64,000 bases of DNA from Nodularia sp. NIES-3585 (GCF_002218065.1 NZ_BDUB01000001.1:1065567-1129566); one strand, 5' to 3'. Positions 51,582-62,077 are shown, counted from the first letter of the stretch. Notes: a model not told the origin generated them from the sequence alone. Made by a program: numbers and translations.

Positions 51582-52715
51582 ATGACTCAAACTGTCACCC
51601 AAAATCACCAAAAAACCACCACATCTCAACCCCTGGATGTTGAACTGCGTCATGTGTTCAAGTTTTTTAACAAAGAACCAGCAGTACATGGAGTCGATTT
51701 AGATATCAAACAGGGAGAATTCTTTAGTATTTTAGGCCCTTCTGGTTGTGGTAAGACCACCATCCTACGCTTAATAGCTGGGTTTGAAATGACGGACGCT
51801 GGTAAGGTATTGATTCAGGGTCATTTGATGAGTAATGTCCCTGCTTATCGCCGACCTGTAAATACTGTCTTTCAAAGCTATGCTTTGTTTAACCACATGA
51901 ATGTGTGGGATAACATCGCTTTTGGACTACGCCTCCACAAAAAATTCTCCAAATCAGAAATCGCCACCAGAGTTAAAGAAGCTTTAATGCTGGTAAAAAT
52001 GGAAAGTTTGCGATCGCGCTTTCCGAGTCAGCTCTCTGGTGGTCAACAGCAACGGGTGGCTTTAGCTAGGGCTTTAGTCAATCGCCCCGCTGTCTTATTG
52101 CTAGATGAACCTTTAGGGGCTTTAGACTTAAAACTGCGTAAAAATATGCAGGTAGAGTTATCGAATTTACATCAAGATTTAGGATTGACCTTTATCATGG
52201 TGACACACGATCAGGAAGAGGCTATGTCCTTGAGCGATCGCATCGCCGTGATGAATCAAGGCAAAATTGAGCAAGTCGGGACTCCTAGAGAAATTTACGA
52301 ACATCCCCAAACGCCCTTTGTTGCGGATTTCATTGGTGACACTAATTTATTTAGTGGTGACATCACTAATGTGGAATCCTCAAGCATACAAATTCAGACG
52401 AAAACCGGACTCAAAATTACCATCGCCCGCACTCCAGAAACACCAACTGAATTATCTCAAGCCGTAGTGGTGAGTGTGCGCCCAGAAAAAATCCAACTTT
52501 CGCTATATCACCCTAGTGTGTTAACAAATTGCTTTGAAGCCCGACTGGGTAACGTCATGTATTTGGGAACCCACGTTAGTTATGTTGTGGAATTGACCAA
52601 TGGTGAGAGGATCAATGTTTTGCAGCCCAATACCTTTGGCAATTTACCAGACCGTGATACACCTATTTATGCTTGGTGGACGGAAAGTGACTGTATAGCT
52701 TTATTAAATCCTTAG
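51582..52715 (+). CDS. potA: Spermidine/putrescine-type ABC transporter, ATP-binding subunit
   Basis: 377 residues. Walker A GPSGCGKTT, the signature LSGGQQQR, Walker B VLLLDEPLGALD and the H-loop VTHDQEEA are all intact. The C-terminal TOBE domain (about 290-375, VVVSVRPEKIQL) is typical of PotA. It powers polyamine import at the plasma membrane. It begins a potA-potD-potB run with a 2-base gap to potD. Confidence 0.93.
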   Translation: MTQTVTQNHQKTTTSQPLDVELRHVFKFFNKEPAVHGVDLDIKQGEFFSILGPSGCGKTTILRLIAGFEMTDAGKVLIQGHLMSNVPAYRRPVNTVFQSYALFNHMNVWDNIAFGLRLHKKFSKSEIATRVKEALMLVKMESLRSRFPSQLSGGQQQRVALARALVNRPAVLLLDEPLGALDLKLRKNMQVELSNLHQDLGLTFIMVTHDQEEAMSLSDRIAVMNQGKIEQVGTPREIYEHPQTPFVADFIGDTNLFSGDITNVESSSIQIQTKTGLKITIARTPETPTELSQAVVVSVRPEKIQLSLYHPSVLTNCFEARLGNVMYLGTHVSYVVELTNGERINVLQPNTFGNLPDRDTPIYAWWTESDCIALLNP

Positions 52716-52717
52716 TT

Positions 52718-53797
52718 ATGGCGAATAGACGGCAATTTTTACAAGCCTTGACAGCAGTTTCTAGTTTGTCGCTGGCTAGTTGTGGCTGGAGACTAGGTGA
52801 TGTCAGGTCTGCAACGAATATTGACAGTGACCAATTGTATATTTACACTTGGACGCAATATGCTGATCAAGAATTACTCCAAGCTTTTACTAAGCAAACA
52901 GGTGTAAAAGTGCTGGTAGATGTCTATGATTCTAATGAAGTCATGCTAGCTAAACTTTTGGCTGGTGGTGGTGGTGCTTACAGCCTCATCTATCCATCTG
53001 ACTATATGGTGCAGAAGATGCAGGAGCAGGATATATTAATCAAACTAAATAATCAGCGATTAAATGGTGCCGATAAATTATTTCCCCAGTTCCAAAATCC
53101 TAGTTATGACCTCAATAATCGCTATAGCATTCCCTTTAGCTGGGGAACAACAGGTTTAATTTACAATTCCGAAATCCTCAAAGATGCACCAGATGATTGG
53201 GATTACCTTTGGCAAAATCAAGAAATCCTCAATAAGCGAATGACACTGTTAAATGACCTTCGTGAGGTGATGGGAGCAGTATTACGAATGTTGGGTTATT
53301 CATACAACTCCACAGATAAAGATGAAATTAAACAGGCTTATGAAAAATTGTTAGAGTTGAAACCCGCGATCGCTGCCTTTAATACTGATGCTTGGCAAAA
53401 CCAAATGCTAGCAGGAGATATAACCTTAGCAATGTGTTATTCAGTTGATGCTATTAAAGTGATTGCCGAAAATCCCCAACTCAAATATGTCATTCCTCGC
53501 AGTGGTTCTTCAATATGGACTGATGCAATTGTTATTCCTAAAACAGCGCCCAATATCGATGGAGCCTATGCCTGGATTAACTTTATTTTGCAACCAGAAG
53601 TATCAGCTAAAATTAGTCAACGCCTGAATATTGCTACTCCTAATAGTGCTGGTTTTGAACAATTACCAAATCAAATCAAGAATGACCGCAATTTGTTCCC
53701 CCCTGCCGAATTGTTAGCAAAATGCGAACGGATCATCCCTTTAAAAGATTTAGAAGATATTTATGAGCGTTATTGGACTCAATTGACTATTAATTAA
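52718..53797 (+). CDS. potD: Spermidine/putrescine-type ABC transporter, substrate-binding lipoprotein
   Basis: 359 residues. The N-terminus has a twin-arginine-like NRRQFLQ followed by a hydrophobic stretch and LASC, a lipobox, so the mature protein is probably a Tat-exported lipoprotein. The body has the PotD pattern LYIYTWTQYADQELLQAFTKQTG, YSLIYPSDYMVQKM, and NRYSIPFSWGTTGLIYN, plus DAIVIPKTAPNIDGAYAWINF near the C-terminus. It captures polyamines outside the plasma membrane. Confidence 0.92.
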   Translation: MANRRQFLQALTAVSSLSLASCGWRLGDVRSATNIDSDQLYIYTWTQYADQELLQAFTKQTGVKVLVDVYDSNEVMLAKLLAGGGGAYSLIYPSDYMVQKMQEQDILIKLNNQRLNGADKLFPQFQNPSYDLNNRYSIPFSWGTTGLIYNSEILKDAPDDWDYLWQNQEILNKRMTLLNDLREVMGAVLRMLGYSYNSTDKDEIKQAYEKLLELKPAIAAFNTDAWQNQMLAGDITLAMCYSVDAIKVIAENPQLKYVIPRSGSSIWTDAIVIPKTAPNIDGAYAWINFILQPEVSAKISQRLNIATPNSAGFEQLPNQIKNDRNLFPPAELLAKCERIIPLKDLEDIYERYWTQLTIN

Positions 53798-53827
53798 AAT
53801 CATAAATATATATTTTTTAAACTTATT

Positions 53828-54745
53828 ATGCTGAAGAAAAATAGCCCTGATGAGTATATTTCCTTAGAGGAAAATCCAGATATAAACAAATTACAGCCAC
53901 CTCAGAGAAGCTGGCTAAAACCCTTAGTATTACTTGCCCCTTCTGGTGTTTGGTTATTACTTTTGCTGGTGCTACCAACATTTTTAATTTTGCAGTTAAG
54001 CTTCGTACCCAACATTAGACCAGGAGAGATAGTCAATCCCAGTGGAATCGATAACTATATTCGGATAGTTGATCCTCTCTATCTGCAAGTGATTGGGCGA
54101 TCCTTATGGTTAGCGATCGCCACCACAATAATTTGCCTGATCTTGGGCTTACCTGTCGCCTATTGGATTGCTCAAATAGCACCACAACGCTGGCGAAATT
54201 TGCTAATTTTAGGCTTTGTTCTGCCCTTGTGGACTTCCTCGCTGCTGCGTTCTTATGCTTGGATTACTATTTTACGTCCTACTGGCTTATTAAACAGCGT
54301 ACTTAGCAATTTAGGCTTGCCCATTTTAGAATTACTTAACCGAATTCCAGCCGTATTAATTGGTATGAGCTATAGTTTATTACCCTATATGGTCTTAATT
54401 CTATATGCATCTTTAGAAAAGCTAGATAAGCGCTTATTAGAAGCAGCAGCCGATTTAGGTGCAAATGACATAGAAACTTTTTTTAAAGTCACCGTCCCCC
54501 AAATTTTCCCAGGAATTACTGCTGGTTCAATCCTGGTCTTAATCACAGCATTAGGGGATTTTATCAACCCGGAATTATTGGGTGGGGCTTCTAGTATGAC
54601 AGCAGCACGGTTAGTTTATAACCAATTTCTGGGAGTTACTCAAAATTGGGGCTTTGGTTCAGCCTTGAGTATGACAATAATTTTGGCTGTGAGTATCGCG
54701 ATCGCGCTTTTAATTAAGTTTGGTGAACTTAGGGATAATAGCTAA
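53828..54745 (+). CDS. potB: Spermidine/putrescine-type ABC transporter, permease subunit
   Basis: 305 residues with six membrane segments. The EAA coupling loop is seen in LLEAAADLGANDIETFFKVTVPQIFPGI. The length and N-terminal position of the first helix match PotB. PotC, the second permease, is not present downstream; the next gene starts 179 bases further on and is unrelated. The channel must be a homodimer, or potC lies elsewhere. The gene ends cleanly with GELRDNS. Confidence 0.92.
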   Translation: MLKKNSPDEYISLEENPDINKLQPPQRSWLKPLVLLAPSGVWLLLLLVLPTFLILQLSFVPNIRPGEIVNPSGIDNYIRIVDPLYLQVIGRSLWLAIATTIICLILGLPVAYWIAQIAPQRWRNLLILGFVLPLWTSSLLRSYAWITILRPTGLLNSVLSNLGLPILELLNRIPAVLIGMSYSLLPYMVLILYASLEKLDKRLLEAAADLGANDIETFFKVTVPQIFPGITAGSILVLITALGDFINPELLGGASSMTAARLVYNQFLGVTQNWGFGSALSMTIILAVSIAIALLIKFGELRDNS

Positions 54746-54923
54746 TCCTGTAGTTCAATAATAATATATACAAGATTTACGCACAATTATGAAAAACCAA
54801 TAGCAAAGGACAAATTCCCGTAGCCTCTCCCCTGGAGAGAAGAAATAAGAGTTTTAGAGAGTCATTGCGTAAGTCATCACATATTACCACATCAACAACA
54901 GAGATTGGCTACTAACCAAATTG

Positions 54924-56177
54924 ATGAATAGAAAAAATATTTATTTCTTATTAGTTTTTGGATTAACAATCATCATATCTTTTTTAATTTACACTCAAAT
55001 TCAAGCTGCCAAGAAACCTATTAAAGTGGGAATTCTACATTCTCTGAGTGGCACAATGGCAATTAGTGAAAAATCTGTTGTTGATGCCACCTTACTGGCT
55101 ATTGAAGAAATTAATGCTCAAGGTGGTGTTCTGGGCAGAAAAGTTCAGCCAATTGTTGTTGATGGCGAATCTAACTGGCAGACCTTTGCTCAAAAAGCCG
55201 AAGAATTGATTGTACAAGAAAAAGTCGTTACCGTCTTTGGCTGCTGGACTTCTGCTAGTCGCAAAACAGTCAATCCTGTATTTAATAACTATAATCATTT
55301 ACTGATTTATCCAGTACAGTACGAAGGACTAGAAAATTCGCCCAATATAGTCTATACAGGTGCAGCGCCTAATCAACAAATTATTCCAGCGGTTAAGTGG
55401 TCTTTTGATAATTTAGGAAAAAGATTTTTTTTGGTCGGTTCAGATTATATTTTTCCCCGCACAGCCAACGCCATTATTAAAGACCAAGTAACCGCATTAC
55501 AAGGTGAAATTCTTGGTGAGGAATATATACTTTTGGGTAGTAAGAATGTTACAGAAGCCGTAAAAAAAATTAAACAAACTCAACCAGATATTATTTTAAA
55601 CACTATTAATGGTGACAGTAATATTTACTTCTTCCAAGCATTGAAAAATGAGGGAATTACTGCCGATAAAATTCCTACCATTTCCTTCAGTCTGGCCGAA
55701 GAAGAATTACGTAATTTCTCGATTAAAGATATGGTAGGTAACTATGCAGTCTGGAATTATTTTCAGAGTATTGATAATCCCAGAAATCATGAATTTATCA
55801 AAAAATTTCAGCAAAGATATGGTAAAAATAGAGTCACATCTGACCCTATTGAAGCAGCCTATTTTGGCGTTTACCTCTGGGCGCAAGCAATTCAAGATGC
55901 AGGTACAGATAATGTCAATGCTATTCGAGAACATATCAAAGACCAAAGTTTCCTCGCACCAGAAGGTATTGTATATATAGACCCTGATAACCAACATACC
56001 TGGAAAACAGTGCGCGTTGGCAAAATCCAAGCCGACGGACAATTTGAAATTGTTTGGAACTCAGATAAACCAATTCGACCCCGACCTTATCCCCTTTCCC
56101 GTACTAAAACTGAATGGGAAACTTTTGTCAAATCTCTTTATCAAAGCTGGAACAATAATTGGGCGAATCCTGGTTAA
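54924..56177 (+). CDS. UrtA-like urea/amide-type periplasmic binding protein
   Basis: 417 residues from the ATG at 54924 (TTG one codon upstream). A membrane signal (IYFLLVFGLTIIISFLIYTQ) is followed by the type I periplasmic-binding fold: KVGILHSLSGTMAISEKSVVDATLLAIEEINAQGGVLG, VFGCWTSASRKTV and LIYPVQYEGLENSPNIVYTGA, all characteristic of UrtA/FmdD. No urtBCDE genes adjoin it. Instead a Cache-domain histidine kinase starts 113 bases downstream, so it may serve as the extracellular sensor for that kinase rather than in transport. Confidence 0.85.
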   Translation: MNRKNIYFLLVFGLTIIISFLIYTQIQAAKKPIKVGILHSLSGTMAISEKSVVDATLLAIEEINAQGGVLGRKVQPIVVDGESNWQTFAQKAEELIVQEKVVTVFGCWTSASRKTVNPVFNNYNHLLIYPVQYEGLENSPNIVYTGAAPNQQIIPAVKWSFDNLGKRFFLVGSDYIFPRTANAIIKDQVTALQGEILGEEYILLGSKNVTEAVKKIKQTQPDIILNTINGDSNIYFFQALKNEGITADKIPTISFSLAEEELRNFSIKDMVGNYAVWNYFQSIDNPRNHEFIKKFQQRYGKNRVTSDPIEAAYFGVYLWAQAIQDAGTDNVNAIREHIKDQSFLAPEGIVYIDPDNQHTWKTVRVGKIQADGQFEIVWNSDKPIRPRPYPLSRTKTEWETFVKSLYQSWNNNWANPG

Positions 56178-56290
56178 TCATGTAACATTTTTCCACCTAT
56201 TTTTAGGAATTGACTGCTTTGGAGTTGATATTCTTAAAAGAGACGCAGCGACTAGACCACCCTATAGAAATATGAATTTGGAGTGGAAAT

Positions 56291-58387
56291 GTGAAAAATA
56301 CCAAAATAGTCAACAAATTAATATTATGGTTTTTGATAATCGCCTTGTTACCGCTAACAAAAGTCACTTGCTTAAATTATTACATTGCCAGTAGCTCTCA
56401 GAAAAAAGAATCTGAAAATAATTTGATTGCGATGGCAGATAACAAAGCAAAATGGCTAGAAAACTATATTAATGAACGTAAAAATAATGCCACAGCTATT
56501 ACACAAATTCCTAATATCATTGATGCTGTAGAAAAATATCAACGGGTGTTTGAAAGATTTGGGATTAATTCTCAAGCATATGAAGAAGTAGATGCAGAGT
56601 ATAAAACCTTTATCGGTAATTATTTAGAAATATTTGGTTATTCTGACATTTTTTTAATATCTCAGGCTGGAGATGCTATTTTTTCAGTAAAACGTGATCC
56701 AGAATTTGGTTCAAACTTTTATACAGGAACCTACAAAGATTATGAGCTTGCGAAAGTTTTTGACCGCGCCAAAACATTAATGCAAGTTGAAATATCTAAT
56801 TTTGGCTATCATTTAGATCCTAGAGAACCCGTAGCTTTTATTGCTGCTCCCATATTTAAAGGTGAGATTATTATTGGTGTATTAGTATTAAAACTAAATA
56901 ATCAAGAATTTAATAAAGTCGTTAATAATTATATTGGTTTGGGTAAAACTGGTGAAACAATTGTAGTTTCACAAATTGATGAAACCATAGTATTTACCTC
57001 ACCAACACGTCATGATCCCAATGCTGCTTTTAACAGAACTATTAACGTTAATCAGCAGAAATCATACCCACTTAATCAAGCATCTCAGGGGATGAAAGGC
57101 TTTGGTATTACCCTTGATTATCGAGGTCAAAAAACTATTGCCGCCTGGAGGTATTTACCTTCCTTAAATAGTGGGCTATTAGTTAAAATGGATACAGCAG
57201 AAGCTTTTGCTTCTTTAAATACATTGCGAAATATTATTATTATTTTAATTATAATTACACTGATTTTAGTAATATTTGCAGCTATTGTAGTTGCCAAATC
57301 AATTTCTAAGCCAGTTATAGAACTTACTGATGTTGTCAAACAATTGGCGAAAGGAAATTTTTATCAAAAAGCACAAGTCATTACCAATGATGAAATTGGT
57401 CAATTGGCAAAATCATTTAACTATATGGCTGAAAATCTGGAAGAGTCTTTTGAAACTATCAAATTGAGAGAGTTAGAATTGGCTGCTGCTAACGAAAAAT
57501 TGGCAGTGCTTTTAACAGACTTAGAACAAAAAGCTCAACAACTAGCTACTCAACTAATACAGAGCGAAAAAATGTCTAGTTTAGGTCAGTTAGTTGCAGG
57601 TGTAGCACATGAAATTAACAACCCAGTCAGTTTTATTTATGGTAATATTTATCCAGCCAAGCAATACATTCAAGATTTACTAAAAGTTATCCAAATTTAT
57701 CAACAGTCTTATCCGCATCCAATTGCAGAAATTCAACAAATATCAAAAGATATTGACCTAGATTTTGTAGTCATAGACCTCCCTAAGTTAATCACATCTA
57801 TAGAAATGGGAGCTAAAAGAATCACAGAAATTGTCCTATCTTTACGCAATTTTTCCCGTTTGGATGAGGCAGAAATCAAACCTGTGAATATCCATGAGGG
57901 TATTGATAGTACCCTGATGATTTTAGCAAATCGTCTCAAAGCTAACTTTGAACGTCCAGAAATCGCAGTGATTAAAGTATATGGCAATTTACCATTGGTA
58001 AATTGCTATGCGGGACAACTTAATCAGGTATTTATGAATATTTTGGTTAATGCAATTGATGCTTTAGAAGAAGCTATGACCAGCAATAATTTTACTAGAG
58101 AACCCAAAATTTTTATTCGTACTGAACTGACTAAGGATAATCAAGTATATATTAGTATTTCTGATAATGGTATTGGTATTCCTGAACATATTCAAAATAA
58201 ATTATTTGATCCTTTTTTTACTACCAAGCCTATAGGAAAAGGTACAGGTTTAGGTTTATCGATTAGCTACGAAGTTATTACTGAAAGACATAAGGGAAAA
58301 TTACAGTGTATTTCTGCCCACAATCACGGAACAAAATTTTTGATTTCATTTCCTTTACATCAAGGGTCAAAAAAAATAACCTCCTAA
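56291..58387 (+). CDS. Cache-HAMP histidine kinase
   Basis: 698 residues from a GTG with GGAG seven bases upstream. There is one membrane helix near 9-30, a large extracytoplasmic dCache-type domain (about 35-310), a second helix (about 313-337), HAMP (about 338-390) and a coiled coil (about 385-430). The kinase core follows: GVAHEINNPVSFIYGNI with His440, NILVNAIDAL, DNGIGIP and GTGLGLSIS. It has no attached receiver, so a separate response regulator is needed; none is adjacent. It pairs by position with the UrtA-like binding protein gene. Confidence 0.9.
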   Translation: MKNTKIVNKLILWFLIIALLPLTKVTCLNYYIASSSQKKESENNLIAMADNKAKWLENYINERKNNATAITQIPNIIDAVEKYQRVFERFGINSQAYEEVDAEYKTFIGNYLEIFGYSDIFLISQAGDAIFSVKRDPEFGSNFYTGTYKDYELAKVFDRAKTLMQVEISNFGYHLDPREPVAFIAAPIFKGEIIIGVLVLKLNNQEFNKVVNNYIGLGKTGETIVVSQIDETIVFTSPTRHDPNAAFNRTINVNQQKSYPLNQASQGMKGFGITLDYRGQKTIAAWRYLPSLNSGLLVKMDTAEAFASLNTLRNIIIILIIITLILVIFAAIVVAKSISKPVIELTDVVKQLAKGNFYQKAQVITNDEIGQLAKSFNYMAENLEESFETIKLRELELAAANEKLAVLLTDLEQKAQQLATQLIQSEKMSSLGQLVAGVAHEINNPVSFIYGNIYPAKQYIQDLLKVIQIYQQSYPHPIAEIQQISKDIDLDFVVIDLPKLITSIEMGAKRITEIVLSLRNFSRLDEAEIKPVNIHEGIDSTLMILANRLKANFERPEIAVIKVYGNLPLVNCYAGQLNQVFMNILVNAIDALEEAMTSNNFTREPKIFIRTELTKDNQVYISISDNGIGIPEHIQNKLFDPFFTTKPIGKGTGLGLSISYEVITERHKGKLQCISAHNHGTKFLISFPLHQGSKKITS

Positions 58388-58409
58388 AATATAAAATTGT
58401 TGGATCTAT

Positions 58410-61400
58410 TTATACCATTATCAAAGAGGTTGAATTTTGCTCTTCTTGATTAATTAAATCATTGACAATAGAGAGAAATTCATGCTCTAAATAAGGCTTA
58501 GTTAAGTAAGCATTTGCACCCAGTTCTTGGGCAAGCTGACGATGTTTTTCGGCACTGCGGGAAGTGAGAATTACTATGGGTATATTGACGAAATGAGGGT
58601 TTTGGCGGAGATTACTTAACAATTCAAAACCATTCATTCGCGGCATTTCTAAGTCGGAGATAATCACCTGAATTTCTCCATGGCGTTGCAACTGTTCTAG
58701 AGCTTCTACACCATGTTGTGCTTGTATGACTTGATACCCTGATTTTTGCAGCGTTAGAGACAGGGTTTGCCTGAGACTAATGGCATCATCCACAACTAAA
58801 ATCACTTTGGGAGATTGATGATTTGGCTTGTGAGAATGATTTGGTAGTGCTTCTACAGTACTTGTGGGGGCAGAAGCATTCAATAAGGGCATATTTGGGG
58901 CAGTATACCCGGACATTGCTAAAGCTTTTTGCTCTGAAGGATCAGCTGTTGGTAGTGCGGCAATATCCAGCTTAATTGGGCTTTCTTTCGACTCCAGGAG
59001 TAATATAGCATCAATTACTAAGATCAGATTACCGTTGGCTAAACTACTACAACCATAAACATATTTTGGCGGAGCGATCGCACTTCCTAAAGGTCTAATT
59101 ACTAATTCTTGTTCACCAATTATTTGGTCAACTTCTATACCGAAAACTCTTTGATTTCGCCGTAGTAGCAGTACAGGATTCTTCATCACTCCTGGTTCAT
59201 GAGTAATTGATGCAGTGTCTAGTAAACTCGCACCATTAAATAATGAACCTTGATAGTCAATCAACTCAGAAAATTGATGCAAGCTGATCATAGTTTCATG
59301 ATCATCTATATTCAAATGTAAAACTCTTTTGCCTTCAAACTCCTTGACGTGCTGATTGGATGGAATCAATATTTTTTCGATACTGTCCAGAAGAAGAGCA
59401 TAAACAACCCCTCCCGTCTGGACTAACATTAATTTATCTGTAGTCATAGAAAAAGGTATTTTGAGGATAAAAGTTGTACCCTGACCAGGCAAAGATTGAA
59501 CTGAAATAGAGCCTTTAAGTGCTTGTAACTGAGAACGCACAATATCTAACCCCATACCACGTCCAGAAATTTCATTTACCTGATCCGCAGTGGATAATCC
59601 CGGAAAAAACATCAAATCTAACAATTCGGCTTGATCCGATTCAGAAAAATAGCCTCTAGGGTCATTTTCAGCTATAAAATTAAGTTCAATAGCTTTTTTG
59701 CGAATACTCTCAAAATTTAATCCCTGTCCATCATCCCGGACTTCAATAACAGTTTGACTACCCTGATGATAGGCACAAATTTCAATTAATCCTGACTCTG
59801 GTTTACCACGTTCTTGACGAACTTCTGGAGATTCTATACCGTGGTCAAAAGCATTACGGACTAAGTGCAGCAAGGGTTCGTAAAGTTTTTCAGCAATGGC
59901 TTTATCAACCAAGACTTCCGTACCTGTGAGTTTCAATTCCACCAGTTTGTTATAGACACTACCTAGTTTTTGCACCAACTGGGGTAAACGATTGAAAACA
60001 TTCCCCAGAGGTGATAACCGCGCTTCTACTAAATTATCTATGATACTAAACGCTAAATTCTGTTTTTGATCACTAATTTGAGTAGCTTGTCTGAGCAATA
60101 AATCCAGAGATTCTGTAGTTTCTTGTAATTGCATAACTTCTTCCATCGCTTCATGCAACGACAGATGAAATTCTGTATATACATCCATTTCCAAAGCATC
60201 AAATTTCACAGAGGAAAAATTTTGTGTCGGTTGGGATGTGAAATTTTGCATCTGCAAAGGTAAATCTCTTAATTGATTTAAAGTTGCTTGGTGTCTGTTA
60301 AATCGCTGTAATAGTTGTTCAAATATTTCTTGAATTTTTTCATCATATAACGTCCGCCGTTTTTGATGGATTAGTAATTCCCCGGCTAGATAATTAAGGT
60401 GTTGCAGTTTATCTACATCTACACGAATGAATGTCGGTTTGCGATAGGTTTTAGTTTCTGGTGACTGGGATTTATCTGCTTGTATTTGTTCGTTGTTTTG
60501 GATAGGTACATCAGCAATAGCTTCAATATCTGTTTCGATAATATCTGCAACCACCTGCTCACTGACAGCTAATGATTGATTAACTTCCTGATCATCAGTA
60601 AGATTTGGCTCAGATCCTCCTCCCCATATTTCTTCTACCAAGCTATCGGTTATGGGTAATTTAGTATTTGATATTTCTTTGAAAATTAGCAATTGCCTTA
60701 ATTTAGGACTGTCCAGCCAATTTTTTTCTTCGGTATTCACAGGGGAATACTTTTTATATTCTTTTGCTAATGTTCGGATTTGGTTTTGTAATGTTTGGAC
60801 TAGAATAATATAGCTATCAGATTGGTCAGATATATATTGAAATTTAGCAACTGCTAGCAGGATGATTAAAATTATCCCGTGGCGATAAAGACAAAGACTA
60901 TGGCTATCTTCTTCATCTTGGACAAAATCCAAAAAATCAGTTAACCAATTAGTAATATAATTTATTTGGTTATTTTTTTCTAATTTGGGAATAAGTAAAG
61001 ATAACTCAAGTTCTTGTTTGGGTATTTGCATCTGGTGATTAAACCAGCCAAAAATATAATAGATAACTTTTAAATATAATTTGGCAGTTGTTGGTTTTAT
61101 CTGTTCATTTTTAGTATTACCAGATGCCGTTAAAAAGTCATAAAATTGTTCGGCATTATTGAGAAAATTTCCAGTAGATCCCGATAACTCTTCATCTACC
61201 ACAGTTGTGAGTTTTTGCCACTCTGGGGAAAGTACACCTCCACAGATGCGATCGCCTGCTAGTACATCTTTTTGTGCCTGCTGTAAGTCCCTGAGAGCTA
61301 GTTCAGCAATCTGATATATTTGTTCAGGGTTGGCTTGCAGGGCTGCGATAATTGTCCGAGAAATTTCTTGCAGCCCTGGTAAATTTAAAGATTCTGCCAA

Positions 61401-61985
61401 TCCCAGAAAAACCTCAGCCTGAGAACCTAAAAAACCTTGCAAATCTTGATCATTGGGGGGATTATTAAGAGCTTCTGCAATGCTTTCTAAACGCTGCTTT
61501 ACCCCTGTTTCAAAAATTGATTGTACAATATCAAAACCCAATTCTTCAGAAGTGGGAATATGAGTTTCATTACCATAAGCCTCACCGAGTTTTTCTTGCA
61601 ATTGAGCAAAAACTAAAGTAGCTCTTTGCAAAAGTTCTTCATTATTAATAGTACTATCTGTCAGTTCTGTGGTTATGGCTAGGTTCAGACATTCATAAGC
61701 TTGAAATAAAAGTGTTTGCAGTTCAGCATCAATTACCACATTTGGGTTATAAAGGGCTTTAAATACATCTTCTAAAGAATGGGAAATCATCTTAATGATC
61801 TCTAGCCCAACATTAGCAGATCCACCTTTAAGGGTATGAGTTGCCCGCATTAAGTTATGAACTTTAGCAATACTAAATTCTTCTAATAAACTAAACAGTT
61901 CTTGCTCAATGATTTGCAATAAATCTGGTGCTTCTGCTAGAAAATATACATAGCCTTGTTCACGAATTTCTGCATCTGTAATCAT
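58410..61985 (-). CDS. Hybrid CheA-type histidine kinase with C-terminal receiver (taxis)
   Basis: 1191 residues. Hpt domain at the N-terminus with MRATHTLKGGSANVG, phospho-His50. Long helical middle region; then a CheA-type dimerisation/ATPase block: HLVRNAFDHGIESPEVR, VRDDGQGLNFESI and GRGMGLDIVRSQLQALKG. A CheW-like domain follows (about 860-990, QTGGVVYALLLDSIEKI), then a receiver from about 1062 with ILVVDDA, the phosphorylated Asp in ISDLEMP and the Lys in YLTKPY. This is the PilL/PixL/HmpE-type architecture used for type IV pili-based motility of hormogonia. A heptamer array starts five bases before its ATG, so there is no Shine-Dalgarno. The upstream MCP gene is in the same direction. 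Confidence 0.93.
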   Translation of the reverse strand: MITDAEIREQGYVYFLAEAPDLLQIIEQELFSLLEEFSIAKVHNLMRATHTLKGGSANVGLEIIKMISHSLEDVFKALYNPNVVIDAELQTLLFQAYECLNLAITTELTDSTINNEELLQRATLVFAQLQEKLGEAYGNETHIPTSEELGFDIVQSIFETGVKQRLESIAEALNNPPNDQDLQGFLGSQAEVFLGLAESLNLPGLQEISRTIIAALQANPEQIYQIAELALRDLQQAQKDVLAGDRICGGVLSPEWQKLTTVVDEELSGSTGNFLNNAEQFYDFLTASGNTKNEQIKPTTAKLYLKVIYYIFGWFNHQMQIPKQELELSLLIPKLEKNNQINYITNWLTDFLDFVQDEEDSHSLCLYRHGIILIILLAVAKFQYISDQSDSYIILVQTLQNQIRTLAKEYKKYSPVNTEEKNWLDSPKLRQLLIFKEISNTKLPITDSLVEEIWGGGSEPNLTDDQEVNQSLAVSEQVVADIIETDIEAIADVPIQNNEQIQADKSQSPETKTYRKPTFIRVDVDKLQHLNYLAGELLIHQKRRTLYDEKIQEIFEQLLQRFNRHQATLNQLRDLPLQMQNFTSQPTQNFSSVKFDALEMDVYTEFHLSLHEAMEEVMQLQETTESLDLLLRQATQISDQKQNLAFSIIDNLVEARLSPLGNVFNRLPQLVQKLGSVYNKLVELKLTGTEVLVDKAIAEKLYEPLLHLVRNAFDHGIESPEVRQERGKPESGLIEICAYHQGSQTVIEVRDDGQGLNFESIRKKAIELNFIAENDPRGYFSESDQAELLDLMFFPGLSTADQVNEISGRGMGLDIVRSQLQALKGSISVQSLPGQGTTFILKIPFSMTTDKLMLVQTGGVVYALLLDSIEKILIPSNQHVKEFEGKRVLHLNIDDHETMISLHQFSELIDYQGSLFNGASLLDTASITHEPGVMKNPVLLLRRNQRVFGIEVDQIIGEQELVIRPLGSAIAPPKYVYGCSSLANGNLILVIDAILLLESKESPIKLDIAALPTADPSEQKALAMSGYTAPNMPLLNASAPTSTVEALPNHSHKPNHQSPKVILVVDDAISLRQTLSLTLQKSGYQVIQAQHGVEALEQLQRHGEIQVIISDLEMPRMNGFELLSNLRQNPHFVNIPIVILTSRSAEKHRQLAQELGANAYLTKPYLEHEFLSIVNDLINQEEQNSTSLIMV

Positions 61986-61990
61986 AAGAA

Positions 61991-62060
61991 GGGAGTGGGG
62001 AGTGGGGAGTGGAGAGTAGGGAGTGGGGAGTGGGGAGTGGGGAATGGGGAGTGGGGAATG
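61991..62060. repeat. GGGAGTG heptamer array, 10 units
   Basis: Ten consecutive 7-bp units with small variants (GAGAGTA, GGGAATG). It lies between the start of the CheA-type gene and the stop of the four-helix-bundle gene, inverted relative to the array at 62471. Confidence 0.92.
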
Positions 62061-62077
62061 GAAAATGTAAAAACAGC

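Noticed and set aside
54746-54923. Possible potC remnant after potB
   Set aside because: None of the three frames gives permease-like hydrophobic sequence; only TTACGCAC/GCGTAAGT inverted pieces are visible.
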